A DNA stretch of 64,000 bases, taken from Serpens sp035497915. Lineage in GTDB: Bacteria; Pseudomonadota; Gammaproteobacteria; Pseudomonadales; Pseudomonadaceae. Shown in pieces: positions 56,462 to 64,000 of this stretch (the stretch's first letter is position 1; every line of letters starts with the position of its first letter). The DNA lies in contig NZ_DATJCS010000038.1 of NCBI RefSeq assembly GCF_035497915.1, forward strand, positions 1-64,000, written 5' to 3'. The notes under the pieces were generated by a model, which worked only from the letters and a program-made list of their open reading frames with translations, was not told where the DNA came from and searched no databases. Made by a program: the position numbers and the translations under genes.

Positions 56462-56486
56462 AAAAAAGCCACCCGAAGGTGGCTTT
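56462..56486 (-). terminator. Intrinsic terminator of lpxC
   Basis: On the minus strand, 24 bases after the lpxC stop, a 9-bp stem AAAGCCACC/GGTGGCTTT with loop TTCG is followed by T6. Confidence 0.88.
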
Positions 56487-56510
56487 CTTGGAGAGAGAGT
56501 AACGCAGTGG

Positions 56511-57422
56511 TTAGACGGCGGCGGCCGGGCGCATGTAGGAGATTGGCGCATCCTTGACGTCGTCGAAGGTGACCATCTCCCAGGCATCCTGCTGCGCCAG
56601 CAGGCTGCGCAACAGGCGATTGTTCAGCGCGTGCCCGGACTTGTAGCCATGGAATTCACCGATCAGGCTATTGCCCAGCAGGTACAGGTCACCGATGGCA
56701 TCCAGGATCTTGTGTTTGACGAACTCGTCCTCGTAGCGCAGGCCGTCCTCGTTGAGCACGCCCTGCTCGTCCACCACGATGGCGTTCTCGACGCTGCCGC
56801 CCAGGGCCAGGTTGTGGGAGCGCAGGAATTCGATGTCGCGCATGAAACCGAAGGTACGGGCGCGACTGACTTCCTTGACGAACGAGGTACTGGAGAAATC
56901 CACGCTGGCGGTCTGGGTCCGGCCATGGAAGACCGGGTGGTCGAAGTCGATCTCGAAGCCGACCTTGAAGCCGTCGAAGGGCCGGAAGGTGGCACGCTTG
57001 TCGCCATCGACAACCGTGACTTCGCGCTTGATGCGAATGAACTTCTTCGGCGCGTCCTGCTCCTGCAGGCCGGCAGACTGGATCAGGAACACGAAGGGAC
57101 CGGCGCTGCCATCCATGATCGGCACTTCCGGCGCGGACAGTTCGACGATGGCATTGTCGATGCCCAGACCGGCCAGGGCCGAAAGCAGGTGCTCGACGGT
57201 ATCCACCTTGACGCTGCCGTTATAGAGCGTGGTGGACATGGTGGTCTCGCCAACATTCTCGGCGGTCGCCTTGATTTCCACGACAGGATCGAGGTCGACA
57301 CGGCGGAACACGATGCCGGCGTCCGCAGGCGCGGGCTTCAGGGTCAGGTAAACCTTTTCCCCCGAGTGCAAGCCAACGCCAGTGGCACGGATGACGTTTT
57401 TTAGAGTGCGTTGCTTGATCAT
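56511..57422 (-). CDS. lpxC: UDP-3-O-acyl-N-acetylglucosamine deacetylase LpxC
   Basis: 303 residues, opening MIKQRTLKNVIRATGVGLHSGEKV. Zinc ligands: VDTVEHLLSAL (His), and HKILDAIGDLYLLG (His and Asp); general base Glu in STTLYNGS/VEH region, and the FHGYKSGHALN His. First committed step of lipid A synthesis, and drug target; cytoplasmic. It has its own likely promoter just upstream and a terminator behind. Confidence 0.97.
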   Translation of the reverse strand: MIKQRTLKNVIRATGVGLHSGEKVYLTLKPAPADAGIVFRRVDLDPVVEIKATAENVGETTMSTTLYNGSVKVDTVEHLLSALAGLGIDNAIVELSAPEVPIMDGSAGPFVFLIQSAGLQEQDAPKKFIRIKREVTVVDGDKRATFRPFDGFKVGFEIDFDHPVFHGRTQTASVDFSSTSFVKEVSRARTFGFMRDIEFLRSHNLALGGSVENAIVVDEQGVLNEDGLRYEDEFVKHKILDAIGDLYLLGNSLIGEFHGYKSGHALNNRLLRSLLAQQDAWEMVTFDDVKDAPISYMRPAAAV

Positions 57423-57470
57423 GGCAATGGCTGCTGTTGGGATTGCGAATACGTGTCAAATGAGGCCGGA

Positions 57471-57497
57471 ATCATAGCAGAACCGGCCTTAAGTGAA
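57471..57497 (-). promoter_or_regulatory. Possible lpxC promoter
   Basis: On the minus strand TTCACT (57497-57492), 15 bases, then TATGAT (57476-57471), about 50 bases before the lpxC ATG. The -10 box is good (5 of 6), the -35 box moderate and the spacer short. Confidence 0.4.
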
Positions 57498-57530
57498 CAC
57501 CAATCAATCCTTTGCTCCTTATAGATTTAC

Positions 57531-58715
57531 TCAATCCGCCTGGCGACGCAGGAAGGCCGGAATGTCCAGGTAGTCGAGATCTTCCTGGGGGTTCTGCTTG
57601 GCGGCAGCGGACGGGCCGGTGCTGCGCATTACCGTCGGACGGTCGTAATCCCGGTAGTTGACCGGTTGCTCGGCACGGCCCGAGCCAGCCGGGGCAGGCG
57701 CGGCGACCGGAGCCGCCTGGCTGTTGTCGACCACCTTGACCGGCTTCTCCTGACGCATCTGCGGACCCAGACCGGTGGCGACCACGGTAACGTGCAGCTC
57801 GTCGCGCAGCTCCGGATCCACCACGGCGCCGACCTTGACGGTGGCGTGTTCGGAGGCGAAGGCGTTGACGATCTCGCCCACCGCCGAGTATTCGCCCAGG
57901 GACAGATCCAGACCGGCGGTGATGTTGACCAGAATGCCGCGTGCGCCCTGGAGATTGACGTCTTCCAGCAGCGGGTTGCGAATGGCCGCCTCGGTGGCCT
58001 CGCGGGCGCGGTTCGGGCCGCTGGCGCTGCCGGTGCCCATCATGGCCATGCCCATCTCGGCCATCACGGTCTTCACGTCGGCGAAGTCGACGTTCATCAG
58101 ACCTTCACGCAGCATGATGTCGGAGATGCCGCGCACCGCGCCGCACAGCACGTCATCGGCCTTGGCGAAGGCGGACAGCAGCGACGCGTCCTTGCCCAGG
58201 ATGGTCAGCAGCTTCTCGTTGGGAATGGTGATCAGCGAGTCGACGCTGTCGGAGAGCTGACGAATGCCTTCGTCGGCCACCACCTGGCGCTTCTTGCCTT
58301 CGAACGGGAACGGACGGGTCACCACGGCGACCGTCAGAATGCCCATCTCCTTGGCAACCTGCGCGATGATCGGCGCCGCACCGGTACCGGTACCGCCGCC
58401 CATGCCGGTGGTGATGAAGACCATGTCGGCGCCCTGCAGAACTTCGGCAATGCGCTCGCGGTCCTCCAGGGCGGCCTGGCGGCCGACTTCCGGATTGGTG
58501 CCGGCACCCAGACCCTTGGTCACACTGCGACCCAGCTGCAGGATGGTGCGGGCATGCACGTTCTTCAGCGCCTGGGCATCGGTGTTAGCGCAGATGAACT
58601 CGACGCCCTCGATGCTGCTGCGCACCATGTGGTTGACCGCGTTGCCGCCGCCACCGCCCACACCAATGACCTTGATGACCGCACTTGGCGTCACGTTGTC
58701 TACTAGCTCGAACAT
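57531..58715 (-). CDS. ftsZ: Cell division protein FtsZ
   Basis: 394 residues. GTP-binding GGGTGTGAAP and the N-terminal IKVIGVGGGGGNAVNHM; T7 loop NVDFADVKTVM, and the conserved tail DYLDIPAFLRRQ that binds FtsA and ZipA. Polymerises into the Z ring. GAGGAGAGG upstream is a strong ribosome site. Follows ftsA by 48 bases. Confidence 0.98.
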   Translation of the reverse strand: MFELVDNVTPSAVIKVIGVGGGGGNAVNHMVRSSIEGVEFICANTDAQALKNVHARTILQLGRSVTKGLGAGTNPEVGRQAALEDRERIAEVLQGADMVFITTGMGGGTGTGAAPIIAQVAKEMGILTVAVVTRPFPFEGKKRQVVADEGIRQLSDSVDSLITIPNEKLLTILGKDASLLSAFAKADDVLCGAVRGISDIMLREGLMNVDFADVKTVMAEMGMAMMGTGSASGPNRAREATEAAIRNPLLEDVNLQGARGILVNITAGLDLSLGEYSAVGEIVNAFASEHATVKVGAVVDPELRDELHVTVVATGLGPQMRQEKPVKVVDNSQAAPVAAPAPAGSGRAEQPVNYRDYDRPTVMRSTGPSAAAKQNPQEDLDYLDIPAFLRRQAD

Positions 58716-58763
58716 AATCCCTCTCCTCTCGTCTCGTCTTTATCGCCCACTGCTACCACTTAT

Positions 58764-60011
58764 TCAGAAATTGCCCTGGAACCACCGCTTCATCTTTTCC
58801 AGGACAGAAACACTGGGTTCTTCGTCGTACATGCTCGGGCTCGACACGACGAAGCCTTCGGCCTGTTTTTTCAGACCGTACAGCAGCAGGCCCACGCCTG
58901 TTGAATAAATGGGATTGCGCACAACATCGATCAGTCCCTTGACGCCGTGCGGAACTCCCAGGCGTACCGGCATGTGGAAGATTTCTTCCGCCAGTTCTAC
59001 AGCCCCCTCCATCTTCGCCGTACCACCGGTGAGCACGATTCCGGCGGGAATCATGTCTTCATATCCGCTGCGGCGAAGTTCGGCCTGGATCAAAGTGAAC
59101 AGCTCGTCATAACGAGGCTCCACCACTTCGGCCAGGGCCTGGCGGGACAATTCCCGCGGTGGGCGATCACCCACGCTGGGAACTTTGATGGTTTCACCCG
59201 CACCTGCCAAATTGGCAAGCGCGCAAGCATACCGAATCTTGATCTCCTCGGCATACTGGGTTGGCGTACGCAACGCCATGGCAATATCGTTTGTGACCTG
59301 ATCGCCAGCAATTGGAATAACCGCGGTGTGACGAATTGCACCTTCGGTGAAGATGGCTATATCGGTGGTGCCGCCACCAATATCCACCAGGCATACACCC
59401 AGTTCCTTTTCATCCTCGGTCAATACCGCATAGGCCGATGCCAGTTGTTCGAGAATGATGTCGTCAACTTCCAGGCCACAACGACGCACACACTTCTCGA
59501 TGTTCTGCGCCGAATTCACCGCGCAGGTCACCACATGCACCTTGGCCTCCAGGCGCACGCCGCACATGCCCAGCGGTTCGCGCACGCCTTCCTGGTTATC
59601 CACCACGTAATCCTGCGGCAGGGTATGCAGCACGCGCTGGTCGGCGGGAATGGCCACCGCCTGGGCGGCGTCCAGCACCCGCTCCAGGTCGGGACGGGTC
59701 ACCTCGCGATCGCGGATGGCCACGATGCCGTGGGAATTCAGGCTGCGGATATGGCTGCCGGCCAGCCCCACGTACGCCGAGTGGATGTAGCAGCCCGCCA
59801 TCTGCTGGGCCTCTTCCACGGCGCGCTGGATGGATTGCACGGTGGATTCGATATTCACCACCACGCCCTTCTTCAGTCCCCGGGACGGGTGGGAGCCGAT
59901 GCCGACGATCTCCAACCAGCCGTCCTCGCGCACCTCGCCCACCAGCGCCACCACCTTGGACGTGCCGATGTCCAGGCCGACGATCATCTTGCCGCTCTGC
60001 ACAGTAGACAT
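58764..60011 (-). CDS. ftsA: Cell division protein FtsA
   Basis: 415 residues, an actin-like ATPase: IVGLDIGTSKVVALVGE, DIGGGTTDIAIF, GIVLTGGTAKMEG. The end KMKRWFQGNF is the amphipathic membrane-targeting helix. Anchors FtsZ to the membrane. GGAGAAA before the ATG; ftsQ ends 16 bases upstream. Confidence 0.98.
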   Translation of the reverse strand: MSTVQSGKMIVGLDIGTSKVVALVGEVREDGWLEIVGIGSHPSRGLKKGVVVNIESTVQSIQRAVEEAQQMAGCYIHSAYVGLAGSHIRSLNSHGIVAIRDREVTRPDLERVLDAAQAVAIPADQRVLHTLPQDYVVDNQEGVREPLGMCGVRLEAKVHVVTCAVNSAQNIEKCVRRCGLEVDDIILEQLASAYAVLTEDEKELGVCLVDIGGGTTDIAIFTEGAIRHTAVIPIAGDQVTNDIAMALRTPTQYAEEIKIRYACALANLAGAGETIKVPSVGDRPPRELSRQALAEVVEPRYDELFTLIQAELRRSGYEDMIPAGIVLTGGTAKMEGAVELAEEIFHMPVRLGVPHGVKGLIDVVRNPIYSTGVGLLLYGLKKQAEGFVVSSPSMYDEEPSVSVLEKMKRWFQGNF

Positions 60012-60027
60012 AGCTGTCGCTTTCTCC

Positions 60028-60897
60028 TTAGTTCACGGCGCCGCCCGTGGCGGCCCGTGCGCCCGCATCGGTCTGCGCAAGCCAGGTCACCGCCAGGCCG
60101 TTGGCATACCGCAGGTCGATGCGCGCAATGTTCGCAATCCGATCCCTTAGGGTCTTGTCGTGGATGGTCAGGAAGCGCCGGACCTTCTCCACCACATGAT
60201 CCCGGCCGAGCAGCAGTTCGATGCGCTGCCCGCCGTCTTTCGTTTCCAGCGTGGCGAACCAGCTGCCCCGCTCACGCAATTCCAGCCGCACGATGGCGAA
60301 GCCCTGCGGCCGCAGCATCTGACTGAGCACCTGGTACTGCTGCATCATCCGCTGGCGCGCCCGCTCGGGCCCGGTCAGCTGCGGCAGCTGCCGATAACGC
60401 TCGATGGCCTCGAAGGCATAGGCCTCGCCCCGGTTGTTGAGCAGCGCGCCATCGCCCCAGCGGGCGATGGGCAGGTATTCGTTGAGTTCGATCTCCACCT
60501 CGTCCGGCCACACCCGGCGCACCTGGGCGTGGGCGATCCACGGCAGCGCTTCCAGGTCGGCGCGCAGGCCTTCCAGATCCACGCCGAAGAAACGGCTACT
60601 GACGTAGGGCTCGATGACCCGCTCGACCTGCTCCGGCGCGGTGAAGGTCAGCTTGCCGGCGATGCCGATGCGCGCGATCGGCCGATCCAGATACGGCTGC
60701 AGCTGCTGGAACAGCACGACGCCGCCAACCAGCAGCGCCACCAGCAGCAGCGGCCAGGTGAAACGCTTGAGCGCGCTGAAATCCGGCTTCGGCAAGCGCG
60801 CGCGCAGCGGCGTCCGGACCACCGGACGGCTGGCGCCCCGGGGCGCCGGCTTGCGGCCGGGCCCGGGTTGCTGATGACGAAGCAGGAAGGTCAGCAT
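60028..60897 (-). CDS. ftsQ: Cell division protein FtsQ
   Basis: 289 residues from ATG 60897. Basic cytoplasmic start with Pro/Arg, one membrane helix (about 48-65), the POTRA domain (about 75-145: IARIGIAGKLTFTAPEQVERVI, split), and the beta domain. It joins FtsL and FtsB in the divisome. One base separates its start from the ddlB stop. Confidence 0.95.
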   Translation of the reverse strand: MLTFLLRHQQPGPGRKPAPRGASRPVVRTPLRARLPKPDFSALKRFTWPLLLVALLVGGVVLFQQLQPYLDRPIARIGIAGKLTFTAPEQVERVIEPYVSSRFFGVDLEGLRADLEALPWIAHAQVRRVWPDEVEIELNEYLPIARWGDGALLNNRGEAYAFEAIERYRQLPQLTGPERARQRMMQQYQVLSQMLRPQGFAIVRLELRERGSWFATLETKDGGQRIELLLGRDHVVEKVRRFLTIHDKTLRDRIANIARIDLRYANGLAVTWLAQTDAGARAATGGAVN

Positions 60898-60898
60898 G

Positions 60899-61846
60899 TC
60901 AGAGGCGCGCCTCCAGGCTGTCGGCGAGAATCGCCAGCACCAGTTGCTGGAAATCCAGTCCGGCGGCACGGGCGGCCATCGGCACCAGGCTGTGATCGGT
61001 CATGCCCGGCACGGTGTTCACTTCCAGCAGCCAGAAGCGGCCGTCGCGGTCCTGCATCACGTCCGCGCGCGCCCAGCCACGGGTGCCGACCGCCGCGCAG
61101 GCGCGAGCGGTGAGCTCGCGCAGCTCGGCTTCCTTCTCGACGCTCAGGCCGCAGGGGATGCGGTACTGGGTGTCATTCGAGAGGTACTTGGCCTCGTAGT
61201 CGTAGAAGCTGTTGGGGGTACCCAGCGCGATCGGCGGCAGCACCTCGCCACGCAGCATGGCAATGGTGAATTCCGGACCCTGGATCCACTGCTCGACCAG
61301 CACCTGCGAGTCGAAGCGGCTGGCCTCGCGCCAGGCGGCGACCAGCGCCTCGACGCCGTCCACCTTGGCCATGCCGATGCTGGAGCCTTCGTGGGCCGGC
61401 TTGACCATCAGCGGGAAGCCCAATTCGGCCGCCGCAGCATGGCAGTCTTCAACAGAAGTCAGCGCGGCATGCCGGGGCGTCGACAGCCCCAGGCTCTGCC
61501 ACACCTGCTTGGTGCGCAGCTTGTCCATGGCCAGCGCCGAGGCCAGCACGCCGCTGCCGGTGTAGGGAATGCCCAGGCATTCCAGCAGACCCTGCATGCT
61601 GCCGTCCTCGCCACCCCGACCGTGCAGGACGATGAAGGCACGGTCGATCTTCTCGCTCTGCAGACGCGCCAGCAGATCGCTGCCGACATCGATGCCGAAG
61701 GCGTCCACCCCGGCCTCGCGCAGGGCCTGGAGCACGGCCGCGCCGGACTTCAGCGACACCTCGCGCTCGGCGCTACGCCCGCCGTACAGCACGGCGACCC
61801 GGCCGAAATCGCGGGGATCGTGGGTGGACAACAGTGCGCTGGTCAT
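60899..61846 (-). CDS. ddlB: D-alanine-D-alanine ligase B
   Basis: 315 residues. ATP-grasp enzyme: VAVLYGGRSAEREVSLKSG, HGRGGEDGSMQGLLE, MVKPAHEGSSIGM, and the metal block LEVNTVPGMTDHSL. Makes D-Ala-D-Ala for peptidoglycan. Its ATG overlaps the murC stop by 4 bases (ATGA). Confidence 0.97.
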   Translation of the reverse strand: MTSALLSTHDPRDFGRVAVLYGGRSAEREVSLKSGAAVLQALREAGVDAFGIDVGSDLLARLQSEKIDRAFIVLHGRGGEDGSMQGLLECLGIPYTGSGVLASALAMDKLRTKQVWQSLGLSTPRHAALTSVEDCHAAAAELGFPLMVKPAHEGSSIGMAKVDGVEALVAAWREASRFDSQVLVEQWIQGPEFTIAMLRGEVLPPIALGTPNSFYDYEAKYLSNDTQYRIPCGLSVEKEAELRELTARACAAVGTRGWARADVMQDRDGRFWLLEVNTVPGMTDHSLVPMAARAAGLDFQQLVLAILADSLEARL

Positions 61847-63294
61847 TGCGCGACCTCCTCGCCCTTGGCGAACAACGGGTGCTTGATCAATTGCGGGGCG
61901 AGGCCACCGATATCGCCGGCGCCCTGGCAGAGCAGGATGTCGCCGGCGCGCAGCAACGGCTTGAGCAGCGGTGCCAGCTCGCTGCCGCGCTCGATGTAGA
62001 TGGGGTCCAACTGGCCGCGCTGGCGGATGCTGTGGCACAAGTTGCGGCTGTCGGCACCGGGAATCGGCTCCTCGCCGGCCGGGTACACCTCCATCAGCAG
62101 CAGCACGTTGGCATCGGCCAGCACCTGCACGAAGTCCTCGTACAGGTCGCGGGTGCGGGTGAAGCGATGCGGCTGATAGACCATCACCAGCCGGCGCTCC
62201 GGCCAGCCGCCGCGCACCGCCTTGATCACCGCCGCCACTTCGCGCGGGTGGTGACCGTAGTCGTCGACCAGCATCACGCCGCCGCCATCCACCGGCAGCT
62301 CGCCGTAGACCTGGAAGCGCCGACCGACACCCTGGAAGCCTTCCAGGCCGGCGACGATGGCTTCGTCCTCGATGCCTTCGTCACTGGCGATGGCGATGGT
62401 GGCCAGGGCGTTGAGCACGTTATGCACGCCGGGCATGTTGACGGTGACCGGCATGGGCGCCTTGCCCTCGCGCAGCACGGTGAAATGCGTGCGCATGCCT
62501 TCCTGGCGGATGTCGACGGCGCGCAGGTCGGCGTCCTCGGTGAAGCCGTAGGTGATGGTCGGCCGGCCGATCTGCGGCAGGATCTCGCGCACCACCGGGT
62601 CGTCGATGCACAGCACCGCCAGGCCGTAGAACGGCAGGTTGTGCAGGAAGTCGACGAAGGTCTTCTTCAGCTTGTTGAAGTCACCCTCGTAGGTGCTCAT
62701 GTGGTCGGCGTCGATATTGGTGACCACCGAGACCATCGGCTGCAGGTGCAGGAAGCTGGCGTCGCTCTCGTCCGCCTCGGCGATCAGGTAGCGGCTGCCG
62801 CCCAGCTGGGCATTGGTGCCGGCGGCGGTCAGCTTGCCGCCGATCACGAAGGTCGGATCCAGGCCGGCGGCGGCGAACACCGACGCCAGCAGACTGGTGG
62901 TGGTGGTCTTGCCGTGGGTGCCGGCCACGGCGATGCCGTGGCGGTAGCGCATCAGCTCGGCGAGCATCTCGGCGCGCGGCACCACCGGAATGCGACGCTC
63001 CAGCGCGCGGGCCACTTCCGGGTTGCTGTGGTTGATGGCGCTGGACACCACCAGCACATCCGCGTCCTCGACGTTCTCGGCGTGGTGCCCGATGAACACC
63101 TGGGCGCCGAAGCCTTCCAGGCGCGCGGTGACCGGCGAGGGTTTGATATCCGAACCGGAGACTTCGTAGCCGAGGTTGAGCAGCACCTCGGCGATGCCGC
63201 ACATGCCCACCCCGCCGATGCCGACGAAATGGATGCGACGGATGCGACGCATGCGCCGTACTTCAGCCTTGGCGGCGGCGGGCGACTTAGCCAC
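61843..63294 (-). CDS. murC: UDP-N-acetylmuramate-L-alanine ligase
   Basis: 483 residues from GTG 63294, overlapping murG by 8 bases and using GGAGGTG within murG as ribosome site. IHFVGIGGVGMCGIAEVL binds UDP, GTHGKTTTTS is the ATP loop, and DDYGHHPREV is conserved. Adds L-Ala to UDP-MurNAc. A start at the internal MRRIRRIHF Met is possible but gives a shorter protein than usual. Confidence 0.96.
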   Translation of the reverse strand: MAKSPAAAKAEVRRMRRIRRIHFVGIGGVGMCGIAEVLLNLGYEVSGSDIKPSPVTARLEGFGAQVFIGHHAENVEDADVLVVSSAINHSNPEVARALERRIPVVPRAEMLAELMRYRHGIAVAGTHGKTTTTSLLASVFAAAGLDPTFVIGGKLTAAGTNAQLGGSRYLIAEADESDASFLHLQPMVSVVTNIDADHMSTYEGDFNKLKKTFVDFLHNLPFYGLAVLCIDDPVVREILPQIGRPTITYGFTEDADLRAVDIRQEGMRTHFTVLREGKAPMPVTVNMPGVHNVLNALATIAIASDEGIEDEAIVAGLEGFQGVGRRFQVYGELPVDGGGVMLVDDYGHHPREVAAVIKAVRGGWPERRLVMVYQPHRFTRTRDLYEDFVQVLADANVLLLMEVYPAGEEPIPGADSRNLCHSIRQRGQLDPIYIERGSELAPLLKPLLRAGDILLCQGAGDIGGLAPQLIKHPLFAKGEEVAQ

Positions 63295-64000
63295 GGGCCA
63301 CCTCCAGGCAGATATCCACCACCTCGCGGGTGGCATGCGGCTTGGCCAACGTCCGGGCGGCGACGCCCATGGCCTCGAGTCGTTGCGGTTGCATCAGTAC
63401 CTCGTTGAGCTGCGCGGCCAGCCCGGCCGCATCAGTAGTGGCTTGCGGCAGCAGGACGGCAGCGCCCTCGCGTGCCAGGAATTCGGCGTTGCGGCTCTGG
63501 TGATCGTCAATGGCGTGCGGCAACGGCACCAGGAAGGACGGCAGCCCGGCGGCGGCCAGCTCGCTGACGGTCAGCGCGCCGGCGCGGCAGATCACCAGAT
63601 CGGCCCAGGCGTAGGCGCCGGCCATGTCCTCGATGAAGGGCACCACGTGGGCCTGCACGCCGGCCTCGGCGTAGCGGGCCTGGGTGATCTCGGCATGCGC
63701 GGCGCCGGTCTGGTGCACCACGGCGGGCCGCTCGGCGTCCAGCAGGTGCGACAGCGCCGCCGGAACCAGCTTGTTCAGCGGCTCGGCGCCCAGGCTGCCG
63801 CCGAGCACCAGCAGGTTGGCCTGACGACCGAGCAGCGCGGCGCGCGCCGGCACGGCGAAGACTTCGCTGCGCACCGGATTGCCGGTGGTACGGCGCTTGG
63901 CGCTGGCCGGGAAGGTATTCGGAAAGGCCTCGCAGATGCGCCGGGCGAAGCGCGCCAGCAGGCGATTGGCGGTGCCGGCCACGGCGTTCTGCTCGTGGAT
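63287..64000 (-). CDS. murG: Undecaprenyldiphospho-muramoylpentapeptide N-acetylglucosaminyltransferase MurG, C-terminal part
   Basis: 238 codons are inside; the N-terminus lies beyond the window edge. The frame runs to the edge as IHEQNAVAGTANRLLA, the conserved MurG loop. LLVLGGSLGAEPLN, VICRAGALTVSELAAAGLPS and PHAIDDHQSRNAEFL are the donor-site blocks of this GT28 enzyme, which makes lipid II from lipid I at the inner face of the membrane. Not a broken gene; simply cut. Confidence 0.95.
   Translation of the reverse strand: MHEQNAVAGTANRLLARFARRICEAFPNTFPASAKRRTTGNPVRSEVFAVPARAALLGRQANLLVLGGSLGAEPLNKLVPAALSHLLDAERPAVVHQTGAAHAEITQARYAEAGVQAHVVPFIEDMAGAYAWADLVICRAGALTVSELAAAGLPSFLVPLPHAIDDHQSRNAEFLAREGAAVLLPQATTDAAGLAAQLNEVLMQPQRLEAMGVAARTLAKPHATREVVDICLEVARG

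Overview
The window is chromosomal DNA of a high-GC gammaproteobacterium of the Pseudomonas type. The support is gene order: mucD-lepA-lepB-(DUF4845)-rnc-era-recO-pdxJ at the left, and groEL-groES-fxsA ... yajQ ... panE ... argJ-secA ... lpxC-ftsZ-ftsA-ftsQ-ddlB-murC-murG at the right. From memory these match two segments that are far apart in P. aeruginosa PAO1 (about PA0743-PA0773 and PA4385-PA4412). The left segment is cut inside mucD and the right one inside murG. No phage, transposase or CRISPR array is visible, and no stretch above 300 bases lacks a gene.

Left block (1-11842): a protein-quality, translation and RNA-processing cluster on the plus strand with tight or overlapping junctions, then ung on the minus strand. 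An orphan periplasmic binding protein follows. A three-gene operon comes next that could carry three consecutive steps of valine degradation (crotonase, 3-hydroxyisobutyryl-CoA hydrolase-like, 3-hydroxyisobutyrate dehydrogenase-like). REP-like inverted repeats punctuate this part.

Accessory middle (about 11850-31850): a self-contained Lap-type adhesion module comes first. It has a type I secretion system (lapC-, lapB- and lapE-like, minus strand), a small 889-residue LapA-like adhesin with a retention module, a vWFA domain and RTX repeats (plus strand), and the c-di-GMP receptor LapD with the periplasmic protease LapG (minus strand). Divergent from lapG is a nitric-oxide reductase operon: a 36-residue membrane peptide, an unusual NorC with a second fused cytochrome c domain, NorB, NorQ and NorD. 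After it come a small lipoprotein, tRNA-Gly(CCC), a DUF2780 lipoprotein, zapA with its coiled-coil partner, two small unknown proteins and a HerA-like ATPase.

Right block (31974-64000): groESL with a very good sigma-32 promoter, fxsA, a HugZ-like protein, an SDR, a DUF481 outer-membrane protein, an alkyltransferase-like protein, ampG and yajQ. A response regulator and a sensor kinase flank panE, followed by a cobalamin adenosyltransferase. Then comes a three-gene minus-strand operon of an LTA-synthase-like sulfatase, a membrane protein and a BNR sialidase-like protein, which I do not place in the PAO1 order. The block ends with a MutT-ThiE fusion, a glutathione transferase, argJ, secA, an M23 peptidase, a DciA-type protein and the division/cell-wall cluster.

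The most noteworthy content is the compact Lap system with its miniature vWFA/RTX adhesin, the diheme NorC fusion with its small upstream membrane peptide, the head-to-head arrangement of those two systems, and the sulfatase/sialidase-like surface operon.
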